46,635 nt of DNA from Alphaproteobacteria bacterium (GCA_030831315.1 JAURLI010000070.1:1-46635), one strand, 5' to 3'; numbered from the stretch's first letter, positions 11,123 to 18,927 are shown. The notes: generated from the sequence alone by a model not told the origin. Translations and numbers: made by a program.

Positions 11123-12022
11123 TTACTTCACCCTCGAGGCGAGCCAGGCTTCGCAACAGGCCTTCGACAGGTCGCGCACGCGCTGGATATAGGCGGCGCG
11201 TTCGGTCACGGCGATGACGCCGCGCGCATCGAGCAGATTGAACATGTGGCTCGCCTTGATGCACTGGTCGTAAGCCGGCAGCGCCACGCCGGCCGCTAGC
11301 AGCTTCTTGCATTCGGCCTGGGCCTTCTCGAAGCCCTCGCCGAGCTGTTTGGTATCGGCGTGCTCGAAGTTGTAGGCGGAGAACTCGCGCTCGTTCTGCA
11401 GGAAGACGTCGCCGTAGGTGACGCCCTGGCCGTTGAAGTCGAGGTCGTAGACGTTTTCCACGCCCTGCACGTACATGGCGAGGCGTTCCAGCCCATAGGT
11501 CAGTTCGCAGGTCACCGGCGCGCATTCGATGCCGCCGACTTGCTGGAAGTAGGTGAACTGGGTCACTTCCATGCCGTCGCACCACACTTCCCAGCCGAGA
11601 CCCCAGGCACCCAGCGTCGGGCTTTCCCAGTCGTCCTCGACGAAGCGGATGTCGTGCAGCGCCGTGGTGATGCCGAGTGCCTTGAGGCTGTCGAGGTAAA
11701 GCTGCTGCGAATTGGCGGGGGACGGCTTGAGGACCACCTGGAACTGGTAGTAGTGCTGCAGGCGGTTCGGGTTTTCACCATAGCGCCCGTCGGTCGGCCG
11801 CCGGCAGGGCTGCACATAGGCCGCGCGCCACGGCGCGGGCCCGAGTGCGCGCAGCGTCGTCGCCGGATGAAAGGTACCCGCGCCCATTTCCATGTCGTAG
11901 GGCTGCAGGATCAGGCAGCCCTGGGCCGCCCAGTAGGTCTGCAGCCTGAGGATCAGGTCCTGGAAGGACGGCGCATCCTTGTTCTTGCGCACTGGGTTCT
12001 TGCGCTCTGGCGCGGTCGGCAT
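11123..12022 (-). CDS. glyQ: Glycyl-tRNA synthetase, alpha subunit
   Basis: A 299-residue class II synthetase chain that forms glycyl-adenylate and pairs with GlyS. Recognisable stretches are [37 protein letters not shown] and the strongly conserved [21 protein letters not shown]. Length is typical. ATG at 12022 gives MPTAPERK before the conserved part, with GGGAA upstream; the frame extends further but into the next gene's region without family similarity. A small zinc-ribbon gene ends 16 bp upstream, so these may be co-transcribed. Confidence 0.96.
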   Translation of the reverse strand: MPTAPERKNPVRKNKDAPSFQDLILRLQTYWAAQGCLILQPYDMEMGAGTFHPATTLRALGPAPWRAAYVQPCRRPTDGRYGENPNRLQHYYQFQVVLKPSPANSQQLYLDSLKALGITTALHDIRFVEDDWESPTLGAWGLGWEVWCDGMEVTQFTYFQQVGGIECAPVTCELTYGLERLAMYVQGVENVYDLDFNGQGVTYGDVFLQNEREFSAYNFEHADTKQLGEGFEKAQAECKKLLAAGVALPAYDQCIKASHMFNLLDARGVIAVTERAAYIQRVRDLSKACCEAWLASRVK

Positions 12023-12038
12023 CGTTCTGGTTCCCGGT

Positions 12039-12275
12039 TCAGGCCGCCCGCATCGGGCAGTCGTCGCGATTCTCCGGACATTTCGCCACTCCCGCCGCGA
12101 CATAGGTGCCGCAGGCCGGACAGGCCGCAAGATCGGTGCCGCCGTCGGCGGCCCGATTCGCTTGCTTGCTTCCCTCGTCCTTCGCCTTCGACCGGTTCAG
12201 CCATTTGAAGCCGTACCAGACGGCGGCGATGATCAGTGCAAGAACGAGAAGCTTGGACAGGCTCAATCCGAACAT
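12039..12275 (-). CDS. Small membrane-anchored zinc-ribbon protein
   Basis: A 78-residue protein with one N-terminal transmembrane helix (residues 6-21, [17 protein letters not shown]) followed by a basic and polar linker and a C-terminal Cys cluster: Cys52-x2-Cys55, Cys66 and Cys73, a probable zinc ribbon facing the cytoplasm. Function unknown. It lies directly upstream of glyQ-glyS on the same strand. The composition and the clean helix-plus-ribbon design support a real gene. Confidence 0.75.
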   Translation of the reverse strand: MFGLSLSKLLVLALIIAAVWYGFKWLNRSKAKDEGSKQANRAADGGTDLAACPACGTYVAAGVAKCPENRDDCPMRAA

Positions 12276-12333
12276 GGCGCTGTTTTAGTGGGGGCGCGGG
12301 AAAAGGGCAAGAAAAGCCGGTGTTTGCCGCCGA

Positions 12334-13359
12334 TCAGCCACGGCGGCCCTGTAGCGGCAGGGGGGCGCCGTGGCGCAGCACGGCCTCGGCTTCCACTGTA
12401 TAGCGGCCATCATCCTCGTGCAGCACCAGACCTTGGGCGAGGCGCATCGGCGCCTTGGAGCCCTTCACCGCCTGCACCAGCACCCGCGAGGCGGGCTTGG
12501 AGGAGCGGTCGGGCCACAGCGGGAAAACCGTGATGCCCCCTGCCCGGCCGCGCAGGATAGCCAGAAGGTCGTCGAGGCGATCGGCCCGGTGGATCATGGT
12601 GATGGTGCCGCGATCGCGGACCATGACGCAGCCAAAGCGCACCCAGGCGTCGAGGCCGGCCCCGGACGCCCCCGCCCTGCCCTCGACCCGCGCCCCGGCG
12701 CGCGAGGCCTCCGACGACACCGTGGTGCGGTCGGACTCCAGATAGGGCGGATTGGCCAGCACGTGATCGAAGCTGCCCGGCGCCAGCCTTGCGGGCGGGC
12801 GCGACAGATCGCCGACCATGAATTCGACGCGGTCAGCGAGATTGTTGAGACGCGCATTTTCGGCAGCCAGCCGCAGCATCGCCCCATCGATTTCCATGCC
12901 GGTGACGCGCAGGCCCGCGACCCGCCATGCGAGCAGCAATCCCGCCGTGCCGACGCCGGCACCGATATCGAGGGCGCGCTGGCCGGGTTCCGCAGGCACC
13001 GCCGCGGCCAACAGCACCGGGTCGATGGCTGCACGGTAGCCCTTCTCGGGCTGGCGCAGGCGCACCTTGCCGCCAAGGAATCCATCCTCCGTCACCGACA
13101 TGTCTTCGGCGTCAGCGTCCCTGTCGGCACTGGCGGCGGGCCCGGCCGCCTCCAACGCCGGGTCGGCCCCGTCTATCAACGCGCGGGCATCGAGGTAATC
13201 GTCGTCGGCAACCATCAAGCGCCTAGGGATCGCCCCGGCGCTGCCTTCCAGCACCGACATATGGGTATCGAGAATATAAGTCTCGATGCCCTCGCCCCCG
13301 AGCAGGGCGCGCGCCCATGACAGACGCACGGGATCGGTGGTTTTCATGAGTTCTTTCAA
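12334..13359 (-). CDS. DUF2007 domain fused to a TrmN6-like methyltransferase
   Basis: A 341-residue protein made of two parts in one frame. Residues 1-66 are a DUF2007 domain (MKELMKTTDPVRLSWARALL, ILDTHMSVLEGS, IPRRLMVADDDY), which elsewhere is a free protein of about 75 residues. After an Ala/Asp-rich linker (67-87), residues 88-341 are a class I SAM-dependent methyltransferase with DIGAGVGTAG (131-140) and NPPY (203-206), the N6-adenine type catalytic motif, resembling tRNA1(Val) m6A37 methyltransferase. TTG at 13359 is chosen: GAGGA precedes it by 6 bases and the product starts MKELMKT as the family does. An ATG at residue 87 could give a free methyltransferase but has only a weak ribosome site. 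Confidence 0.85.
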   Translation of the reverse strand: MKELMKTTDPVRLSWARALLGGEGIETYILDTHMSVLEGSAGAIPRRLMVADDDYLDARALIDGADPALEAAGPAASADRDADAEDMSVTEDGFLGGKVRLRQPEKGYRAAIDPVLLAAAVPAEPGQRALDIGAGVGTAGLLLAWRVAGLRVTGMEIDGAMLRLAAENARLNNLADRVEFMVGDLSRPPARLAPGSFDHVLANPPYLESDRTTVSSEASRAGARVEGRAGASGAGLDAWVRFGCVMVRDRGTITMIHRADRLDDLLAILRGRAGGITVFPLWPDRSSKPASRVLVQAVKGSKAPMRLAQGLVLHEDDGRYTVEAEAVLRHGAPLPLQGRRG

Positions 13360-13489
13360 TACTTGTCCTCGCCTGGCGGCAGCGCCAGCAGCAGGGTTGC
13401 GGCGGCGGAGGCGCGCTCTTATGCTCCGCATCACTTCGCCCTGCGTCAAGGGCGGGCTTTGCCCCGCCACGCATTTCATGGAGAATTTC

Positions 13490-14512
13490 TTGGCCATCGT
13501 CGTTCCCTTCGATGACAAACGCGACCCCGGCGCCAAGCCGTCGATCGAGGCGCTGTACCAGCTCGTCACAGACGACCTCGCGCGCGTCAACGAAGCCATC
13601 CTGCGCCACATGGAAAGCCCGGTGAGGCTCATCCCCCAGCTTGCAGGCCATATCATCGCGGCGGGCGGCAAGCGCCTGCGTCCGATGCTACTGCTGGGCG
13701 CGGCGCGGCTGTGCGGCTATCGCGGCCAGCGCCATACGGGTCTCGCCGCCGCCGTCGAGTTCATTCACACGGCGACGCTGCTGCACGACGATGTGGTCGA
13801 TGATTCGGATCTGCGCCGGGGCATGGCCACCGCCAATAACGTGTGGGGAAACAAGCCGAGCGTTCTGGTCGGCGACTTCCTGTTTTCGCGCTCGTTCCAG
13901 CTGATGGTCTCCGACGGCTCTCTCGACGTTCTCGCCATCCTGTCCAATGCGTCGGCCGTCATCGCCGAGGGCGAGGTCTTGCAACTGACCACCGCCAACG
14001 ACACGGAAACCTCCGAAGCCGCTTACCTGGAGGTCATCACCTCGAAGACCGCGACCCTGTTTGCGGCCGCGACCCGGCTCGGCGCCGTCGTTGCCGGACG
14101 CCCCAAGGTCGAGGAAGAAGCCCTGCATGCCTTCGGCCTCAACCTCGGCATCGCCTTCCAGCTGACCGATGACGTCATGGATTACGCATCAGGCGCCGAA
14201 ACCATGGGCAAGGAAACCGGCGACGACTTCCGCGAGGGCAAGGTGACGCTGCCGGTCATTTTCGCCTTCCGGCGCGGTGACGACCAGGAGCGAGCGTTCT
14301 GGCAGCGCACCATTGAGAACCTAGCACAGGATGAAGGGGACCTGGAAAAGGCCATTGGACTGATGACCCGGCATAACGCGCTAGCCGATTCTCTTGAAAG
14401 GGCACGCCATTACACCCAGCTTGCCCACGACGCCCTCGACATCTTTCCAGACAGCGACATCAGGCGGGCCTTGCTGGACGTCGTCGCGTTCTGCGCGGCG
14501 CGAACCTATTAG
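13490..14512 (+). CDS. ispB: Polyprenyl diphosphate synthase (ubiquinone side chain)
   Basis: A 340-residue trans-prenyltransferase that elongates farnesyl diphosphate with isopentenyl diphosphate to the C40-C50 tail of ubiquinone. Both Asp-rich metal sites are present: DDVVD (100-104) and DDVMD (227-231), with GGKRLRP near residue 60. Chain length (octa- or decaprenyl) cannot be read by eye. I chose TTG at 13490 because GGAG lies 6 bases upstream; ATG at 13478 in the same frame has no ribosome site and adds four residues. It diverges from the DUF2007-methyltransferase gene. The AT-rich block begins right after its stop. Confidence 0.92.
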   Translation: MAIVVPFDDKRDPGAKPSIEALYQLVTDDLARVNEAILRHMESPVRLIPQLAGHIIAAGGKRLRPMLLLGAARLCGYRGQRHTGLAAAVEFIHTATLLHDDVVDDSDLRRGMATANNVWGNKPSVLVGDFLFSRSFQLMVSDGSLDVLAILSNASAVIAEGEVLQLTTANDTETSEAAYLEVITSKTATLFAAATRLGAVVAGRPKVEEEALHAFGLNLGIAFQLTDDVMDYASGAETMGKETGDDFREGKVTLPVIFAFRRGDDQERAFWQRTIENLAQDEGDLEKAIGLMTRHNALADSLERARHYTQLAHDALDIFPDSDIRRALLDVVAFCAARTY

Positions 14513-14579
14513 AAGTCTCTTAAAACCATGGAAGGGGAACTCCGAACATGCGCCCCATCTAAGAGAAGTAGATCGACTT

Positions 14580-14990
14580 TCAAACAGATGTTGCAGAGGA
14601 AACTAGGCGCAATTCGGTACGTTTTAGGACGGATTTTATGTAAGCAATCAAAACATTTGGATTTCCGGCATTGCTAAACAATACGTCGGCGCCGGATAAA
14701 ATAACTTTGTCCTCGTTCAATTTTATTTCTCGATCTTTTTTGCAAATTACAACAACTGCCCCATTATGTTTAGCCCTCATTTCTCGCAATAAATCTAAAA
14801 CTTCTGGATTGATGTTTTTCACAAATACTAAAATCGCAGAATATGAATTGTATTTTTCTGTTTTTTCTTTTTGTTTTGAAAGCGTTTTCTTTTGAACATT
14901 AAAATTATTAGCACTTAAAAAATCGAGGAGGTTTCGATTTTCATATTTTTGAATATTTAAAGATAGTACTGATCGTCCATCAAACATCAT
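14580..14990 (-). CDS. Degenerate response-regulator receiver-like protein
   Basis: A 136-residue protein I do not recognise by name, whose strand/helix order fits a CheY-like receiver: VLSLNIQKYENRNLLDFLSA at the start, ILVFV (53-57) as strand 3, NPEVLDLLREMRAKH as helix 3, AVVVICKKD as strand 4, and GADVLFSNAGNPNVLIAYIKSVLKR as the end. The phosphoacceptor Asp, the conserved Thr/Ser and the conserved Lys are all absent (strand 3 ends V-K-N, strand 4 has Cys, and the KP site reads SN). No output domain follows. It lies downstream of the VCBS gene on the same strand, beyond a large hairpin. No good ribosome site; Met2 is an equal start. Could be a pseudo-receiver regulator or a decayed gene. 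Confidence 0.6.
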   Translation of the reverse strand: MMFDGRSVLSLNIQKYENRNLLDFLSANNFNVQKKTLSKQKEKTEKYNSYSAILVFVKNINPEVLDLLREMRAKHNGAVVVICKKDREIKLNEDKVILSGADVLFSNAGNPNVLIAYIKSVLKRTELRLVSSATSV

Positions 14991-15027
14991 GACTTAGTAC
15001 CATGAGATTTTTAACTTTACACTTAGG

Positions 15028-15066
15028 ATCCCCTAGATGCGATGCCATGCATCACATCTAGGGGAT
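15028..15066. terminator. Long inverted repeat after the VCBS gene
   Basis: Twelve perfectly complementary bases (15028-15039 with 15055-15066) continue after one C/A mismatch into five more pairs (GATGC with GCATC) closing a 3-base loop. It lies in the gap between the VCBS stop and the start of the receiver-like gene. No run of T follows on either strand, so it may be a Rho-assisted terminator, an mRNA stabiliser or a protein site rather than a simple intrinsic terminator. Confidence 0.55.
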
Positions 15067-15108
15067 TGTCTAAAAACTCACGCAATACCTTACAAAACTG
15101 GCTATTTG

Positions 15109-16749
15109 CTACCCAAGTAAATACTGGGAATAGTCAACTAACTGTTCGGGATTTTCTATAGTCTCAACAACTTCAAAAGTGGTTTCTTTTGCTCCATCAC
15201 CGAAGGTTACGCCTGTCATCCAGACGTTATCCTCGGTCAACCCGGTGTAATCTTCGAGATAACCCCAATCTTCAGTGCGGGTGCTCTTTTGATTTCCATC
15301 AATTCCAATGACAAACAAAGTGTCATCGATTGTTGGATCGCCTAGACCGAAATCACCTTGGTAGATCGTGAGATCATCCGCATCGCCGTAGCCGGCAATT
15401 TTCAAAGTGTCGTTATCGTTGAAGCCTTCATAAACATTGGTTTTATCTTGACCCTCGCTCGCCTGCGGAAAGAAGCCATGACCTGTTTGCTGTGTTCCAT
15501 GATTGTAGAGAACAGTTACTCCTGGATCATCGACAGGCGGGGGAGACGGGGGAGTATCATCATCGGCTGAACCCGTGATTGTTACGGTCACTGTTTCGAT
15601 CGCAGCTCCACCCTCATCATCATCAATCGTGACGTCATAATACTGCGTTAGGGTTTCGCCTTCACCCAGGTGATCGATATCTGCGTCATTGACGTTGAAA
15701 GTCCACTGGACTTCACCATCGACGATTGATGAAGAGAAGTTCCCAAGGTAGTCGTCGCCCTTTGCTGACGAGGAGACCGTGTGGGTGTCAGAGCGATCTA
15801 CGTCAGTAAAAGCAATTGTACCAGTGTCACTCAGAACCGCAGTATTTTCGCCTTCATCTCCATCTTCGAGTTCAGTCACGGCACCACTAAGATCTGCTTC
15901 ACCAATAACAACGGCGTCGTTGGTGCCTGTTAAGGTGATTGTAAAAGTGGATGTGTCGTTAGACCATGACGTTTCTTCGGTTTGATTTGTGAGGTCCAAC
16001 GAGTAGGTGAAGGTAGCAGTTTCTCCCGCAGATAATTCATCGGCGCCGCTCGCATCCACACTGTAGGTACCATCAGCATTCAGCGTTAAGGAGCCCAGAT
16101 CATCGCCTTCATCAACCAGACGGACCGTGTTCCCAACGGTTCCTCCATCCCAACCACTAACGGTGTTAATCCCACCCTCTGAATTGTCGTTTTCAAAGAC
16201 GTCGCCGCTTACAATTTGACCTTCAACGACATTCTCACTGTCGCTCGAGGCTTCAATTGCCACAGAAGTCTGTTCGAGGATTTTAGAGGAGTCTTCGCGA
16301 CTACCGTCAACAGTTCCAACAGAAGTCAGTCGAACGCCAAAATCAACATTTGCAAAATCTTGAAGGGTTAGATCGCGCGAAGAGGAAGACAAAGTAAATT
16401 CGTAGCTTTGAATATCGTCTTTAGCGATACCGCTTGTTCCGACTTCGATGCCTACATCATATCCTCTGTCTGAGCCCGTAAGCCCATTCATGTTAGAACC
16501 ACCGCCAAGGTTGGTAATGCTATCATTGCCAATTCGAACGTCGTTCGAGTCGGCATTGACTACAAGGCTATTCAGGAGGCTTTCATCAGCAACGTCAAAA
16601 AATAGACCTCTCAGATCGCCGACCACCCCACCTTCCTGGGTAACGTTAAAGGCGAGCGTGCCATCGCCATTTTCTGAGATGGTGACCCATACGTTAGGGT
16701 AGCCGCTTGCCGTAGAACCATCGTTAACCTGGAACGTCATCGATGCCAT
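15109..16749 (-). CDS. VCBS/cadherin-like secreted acidic protein
   Basis: A 546-residue, very acidic protein without cysteine, built of beta-rich domains. Residues 1-165 form an N-terminal domain with SENGDGTLAFNVTQEG and VDFGVRLTSVG. Residues 170-275 are an Ig/cadherin-like unit (NADGTYSVDASG). Residues 280-395 are a clear VCBS repeat (TGTIAFTDVDRSDTHTVS, VTVTITGSADDD). A proline-rich hinge (400-410) leads to a unique C-terminus with Gly/Asp-rich loops. Such repeats bind calcium and occur in adhesins and matrix proteins exported by type I systems. No N-terminal signal peptide is present, which fits that route, but no type I exporter is nearby. The ATG has GGAG 8 bases upstream. It diverges from the response regulator gene. 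Confidence 0.82.
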   Translation of the reverse strand: MASMTFQVNDGSTASGYPNVWVTISENGDGTLAFNVTQEGGVVGDLRGLFFDVADESLLNSLVVNADSNDVRIGNDSITNLGGGSNMNGLTGSDRGYDVGIEVGTSGIAKDDIQSYEFTLSSSSRDLTLQDFANVDFGVRLTSVGTVDGSREDSSKILEQTSVAIEASSDSENVVEGQIVSGDVFENDNSEGGINTVSGWDGGTVGNTVRLVDEGDDLGSLTLNADGTYSVDASGADELSAGETATFTYSLDLTNQTEETSWSNDTSTFTITLTGTNDAVVIGEADLSGAVTELEDGDEGENTAVLSDTGTIAFTDVDRSDTHTVSSSAKGDDYLGNFSSSIVDGEVQWTFNVNDADIDHLGEGETLTQYYDVTIDDDEGGAAIETVTVTITGSADDDTPPSPPPVDDPGVTVLYNHGTQQTGHGFFPQASEGQDKTNVYEGFNDNDTLKIAGYGDADDLTIYQGDFGLGDPTIDDTLFVIGIDGNQKSTRTEDWGYLEDYTGLTEDNVWMTGVTFGDGAKETTFEVVETIENPEQLVDYSQYLLG

Positions 16750-17062
16750 TGGTCTGTCTCCAGAAATTTCATGAAAATAGGGCTTTCAATTGACTGGCAG
16801 AATAACGACGGCACATCTGGAATATATGTAAATTTTGTATAAATTTTGTAACAGTATATATATCATATTTTGCAATGAGTTAGGGGGTTTTTTCTTATTT
16901 GCAGAGACATTCGGCCGTCGGTCTCAGCCAATACGGCCTTAAAAAGGCTTAGAAAAGAATGAAAATGCTGCCGTCAAGCTTTGCAGAAAAAGACCTGGAT
17001 GCTATGATCTCGGACCAGCCAATTAATAGTAAATAAAAAAAGAAACTCTCAGCATTAATTCT
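16750..17062. other. AT-rich divergent promoter region
   Basis: A 313-bp gap between the divergent VCBS and response regulator genes. It holds the 11-bp tandem repeat at 16829-16850, several TATATA stretches just to its right, and a small hairpin at 16936-16948. No open frame of coding character is seen. Both genes must be transcribed from here. Confidence 0.6.
16829..16850. promoter_or_regulatory. Perfect 11-bp tandem repeat, candidate OmpR-type operator
   Basis: The unit TAAATTTTGTA occurs twice head to tail with no spacer. OmpR/PhoB-type winged-helix regulators bind as head-to-tail dimers to direct repeats with an 11-bp period, and the only such regulator in the window is encoded 210 bp away. 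The position, 80 bp upstream of the VCBS start, suits activation of that gene and autoregulation. The site is seen; the binding is inference. Confidence 0.5.
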
Positions 17063-17752
17063 ATGACAAAAACAATACTTCTTGTCGAAGACGATGAAGT
17101 TTTAGCTAAAGTATTATTGAAATACTTTGGGGATAATGATTATTCAATAATTCATGCTTCTTCTTTATCGGCAGGGCAATTGATCCTTCAAGACCAAGTG
17201 CCGGATGCAATAATTTTGGACGCAAACCTGCCAGATGGCAGCGGTTTTGAGATGTGCCGGCAACTCCGCAAAGTTTTTTCAGGAGTTGTGGTTATGTTAA
17301 CTGGCAGGGATAGTGATAATGATAAAATTGTGGGCCTTGAACTTGGCGCAGATGATTACTTAGTAAAACCCTCAGATCCACGCGTTATTGAGGCTCACCT
17401 ATTGGCTTGCCTTAGACGCGCTAAATCAGAGCAACAGGTCCCCGTTATTAAAAATGACCTAAGATTTGGTGACCTAATTATTAATAAAGATGCGTTCGGC
17501 GTGCAATTTAAAGGCCTAAGCATCAGACTAACTACAGCAGAATTTAAACTACTTTTATTTTTTGCGGACCATCCCGGTGAAGTGCTGTCTCGTTCAGATT
17601 TATCAAATGCCCTTGGATCAGGCTCCGGTGACGATCAAGACCGATCGATTGACATGCGCGTGAGCCGCCTGCGGCGAAAACTGATTTCTGAAGAAGGAAT
17701 TAGGACTATTAGAAATAGTGGTTACTTATTTAATCCCAGCGGATGGGAGTAA
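17063..17752 (+). CDS. OmpR/PhoB-family response regulator (orphan)
   Basis: A 229-residue two-domain regulator. The receiver (1-118) has the acidic pair Glu9-Asp10, phosphoacceptor Asp53 in IILDANLPDGSG, Thr80 in MLTGRD and Lys102 in VKPSD, so it should be phosphorylatable. The C-terminal winged-helix DNA-binding domain (about 130-227) includes LTTAEFKLLLFFADHPGEVLSR and the recognition helix SIDMRVSRLRRKL. No histidine kinase lies in the window, so the partner is elsewhere. It diverges from the VCBS gene, its most likely target. AT-rich codon use like the rest of the insert. Only a weak ribosome site is seen. Confidence 0.92.
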   Translation: MTKTILLVEDDEVLAKVLLKYFGDNDYSIIHASSLSAGQLILQDQVPDAIILDANLPDGSGFEMCRQLRKVFSGVVVMLTGRDSDNDKIVGLELGADDYLVKPSDPRVIEAHLLACLRRAKSEQQVPVIKNDLRFGDLIINKDAFGVQFKGLSIRLTTAEFKLLLFFADHPGEVLSRSDLSNALGSGSGDDQDRSIDMRVSRLRRKLISEEGIRTIRNSGYLFNPSGWE

Positions 17753-17880
17753 ATTTCAGTCAATTTTTTTGAGAGCCAATATTAGTTTTGAAGGCAAACT
17801 CAGTATAATCAAGATCAATACTTGAGAAAGAACACGGATGCTTCGTCAGACTTTGTAAGACTAAATTGCAAGTTTGATCG

Positions 17881-17937
17881 ACTAGCGGCGAAAATTCGAG
17901 GGGGTCCAGCATCAAAATGCCAGACCCCCGAGCTAGT
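17881..17937 (-). terminator. Hairpin downstream of tRNA-Pro
   Basis: GGGGGTC (17900-17906) pairs with GACCCCC (17923-17929), and inside it GCAT pairs with ATGC around a CAAA loop, separated by a CA/CA internal loop. An outer ACTAGC/GCTAGT pair (17881-17886 with 17932-17937) extends it with an unequal internal loop. It begins about 16 bases after the tRNA 3' end on the minus strand and is followed by TCGAATTTTCG, so it probably ends the tRNA transcript. An attachment-site role next to the insert is an alternative. Confidence 0.5.
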
Positions 17938-17952
17938 AATCTATATCCGGAT

Positions 17953-18029
17953 TGGTCGGGGAGAGAGGATTCGAACCTCCGGCCCCTACGTCCCGAACGT
18001 AGTGCTCTACCAGGCTGAGCTACTCCCCG
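17953..18029 (-). tRNA. tRNA-Pro, anticodon CGG
   Basis: A complete 77-base cloverleaf including an encoded CCA. The acceptor stem is CGGGGAG with CTCCCCG and discriminator A. The D arm carries GCTC...GAGC with AGCCTGGTA. The anticodon stem CTACG/CGTAG encloses TTCGGGA, giving anticodon CGG, which reads the proline codon CCG. The T arm has GGAGG-TTCGAAT-CCTCT with one G-T pair. Every stem pairs. Confidence 0.96.
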
Positions 18030-18526
18030 GATAAGGTCCGCCCTTATATACCGTGATCCTTGGCTACGCAACGACTTGAAAAGGCATTAAATGCCTCATT
18101 CACCGGGTGAGCGGCGGCTCTGACACACAACAGCCATATCAACTGGTCAACTGGGGGATCTTCTCGAGAAAACATGCAAAGTCGGTTTGAGGATCGCCCC
18201 GCGACTTGCCATCAGTATCTCCTGTGGGCTCGCCCTGACCAACGATCCTAAAGACCCACGCAATGAGCGACTGTCTGACCTTCCACTAGACGTTAGGGCT
18301 CTGACCCACGCTGGATATTTCCGAAATCTTCACCTAAATTTGTAACAATCTTGATTGCAGATTTTCGCTATTTTCGTTTGGGCTGCGCCCCTAGATCTAT
18401 CGGCCAAAATCAACCACTAAAGCAGCATTAATGGCGAATTTCGCCCTCCTCCAGTTGCCATTCCCCTTTCCCGATGCTACTTGAATCGAAGGTTAAAGGA
18501 CTGCCATTAGGCGTGAGGAGTCGAGT
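18030..18526. other. Gap with no gene recognised
   Basis: About 500 bp between tRNA-Pro and the cytochrome c gene. Base composition is intermediate. Upstream tRNA promoter elements should lie at its left end. I find no convincing open frame and no RNA family. TAAATTTGTAACA at 18335-18347 is close to the tandem repeat near 16840 but occurs once only. A GAGGAGTCGAGT ribosome site closes the gap. Confidence 0.6.
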
Positions 18527-18904
18527 ATGGTTAAAATGTTCTTTTTTACTGCCGCTGTCGCGGCCATGGCACTAGGTACTGGCAATTCCGCTCTTGCCGC
18601 GGGCGACGCGAAAGCAGGCGAAACGGTGTTCAAGAAGTGTGCCGTTTGCCACGACACCAAGGCCGGAAAGCACAAGATCGGCCCCAGCCTCGCAGGCGTG
18701 ACGGGCACCAAGGCCGGCTCCGCAAAGGGCTACCGCTTCTCCCCGGCGACGATGAAGTCGGGCATCACCTGGACCGACGAAAACCTCGACAAATACCTCG
18801 AGAACCCGCGCAAGCTGATCAGCGGCAACCGCATGGCCTTTGCCGGACTGCGCTCGAAGAAGGAACGCGACGACGTAATCGCCTTCCTCAAGACGCTGAA
18901 GTAG
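18527..18904 (+). CDS. Periplasmic class I cytochrome c (c2/c550 type)
   Basis: A 125-residue monohaem cytochrome. An N-terminal signal peptide (residues 1-25, ending SALAA) is followed by the haem site Cys38-A-V-Cys41-His42 and the axial Met103 in GNRMAFAGL. The Pro/Gly-rich IGPSLAGV and final DVIAFLKTLK are typical of soluble electron carriers between the bc1 complex and oxidases or reaction centres. The ATG follows AGGAG by 6 bases. An intrinsic terminator comes 23 bases after the stop. Physiological partner unknown. Confidence 0.93.
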   Translation: MVKMFFFTAAVAAMALGTGNSALAAGDAKAGETVFKKCAVCHDTKAGKHKIGPSLAGVTGTKAGSAKGYRFSPATMKSGITWTDENLDKYLENPRKLISGNRMAFAGLRSKKERDDVIAFLKTLK

Positions 18905-18927
18905 CCGGACCCCACGTTCGCAAATAA

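Larger units (their letters stand above)
14513..17952. other. AT-rich insert between ispB and tRNA-Pro
   Basis: From just after ispB to the 3' end of tRNA-Pro the base composition and codon use change abruptly to AT-rich, with codons such as AAA, ATT and TTA that are rare in the neighbours. The block carries a degenerate receiver protein, a VCBS-type secreted protein and an orphan response regulator. It touches the 3' end of the tRNA gene, the usual side for site-specific integration. No integrase, transposase or duplicated tRNA end was found, so acquisition is an inference from composition and place. Confidence 0.6.

Noticed and set aside
8923-11217. A 764-codon open frame on the plus strand
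   Set aside because: Antisense to glyS, which is a certain gene. The composition is typical of a shadow frame.
14516-14566. Inverted repeat TCTCTTA/TAAGAGA after ispB as a terminator
   Set aside because: Only 7 bp with a 37-base loop and no T-run; too weak to claim.
14513-17952. Direct repeat of the tRNA-Pro 3' end at the far side of the AT-rich insert
   Set aside because: I looked near 14.5 kb and found no copy of the TTCGAAT or acceptor-stem sequence, so attL/attR could not be shown.
18054-18059. TGATCC near the tRNA gene as an ECF promoter
   Set aside because: No TA-starting -10 at 17-18 bp.
17760-18071. A 103-codon open frame on the minus strand
   Set aside because: It runs across the whole tRNA-Pro gene and its hairpin, so it cannot be a normal gene.
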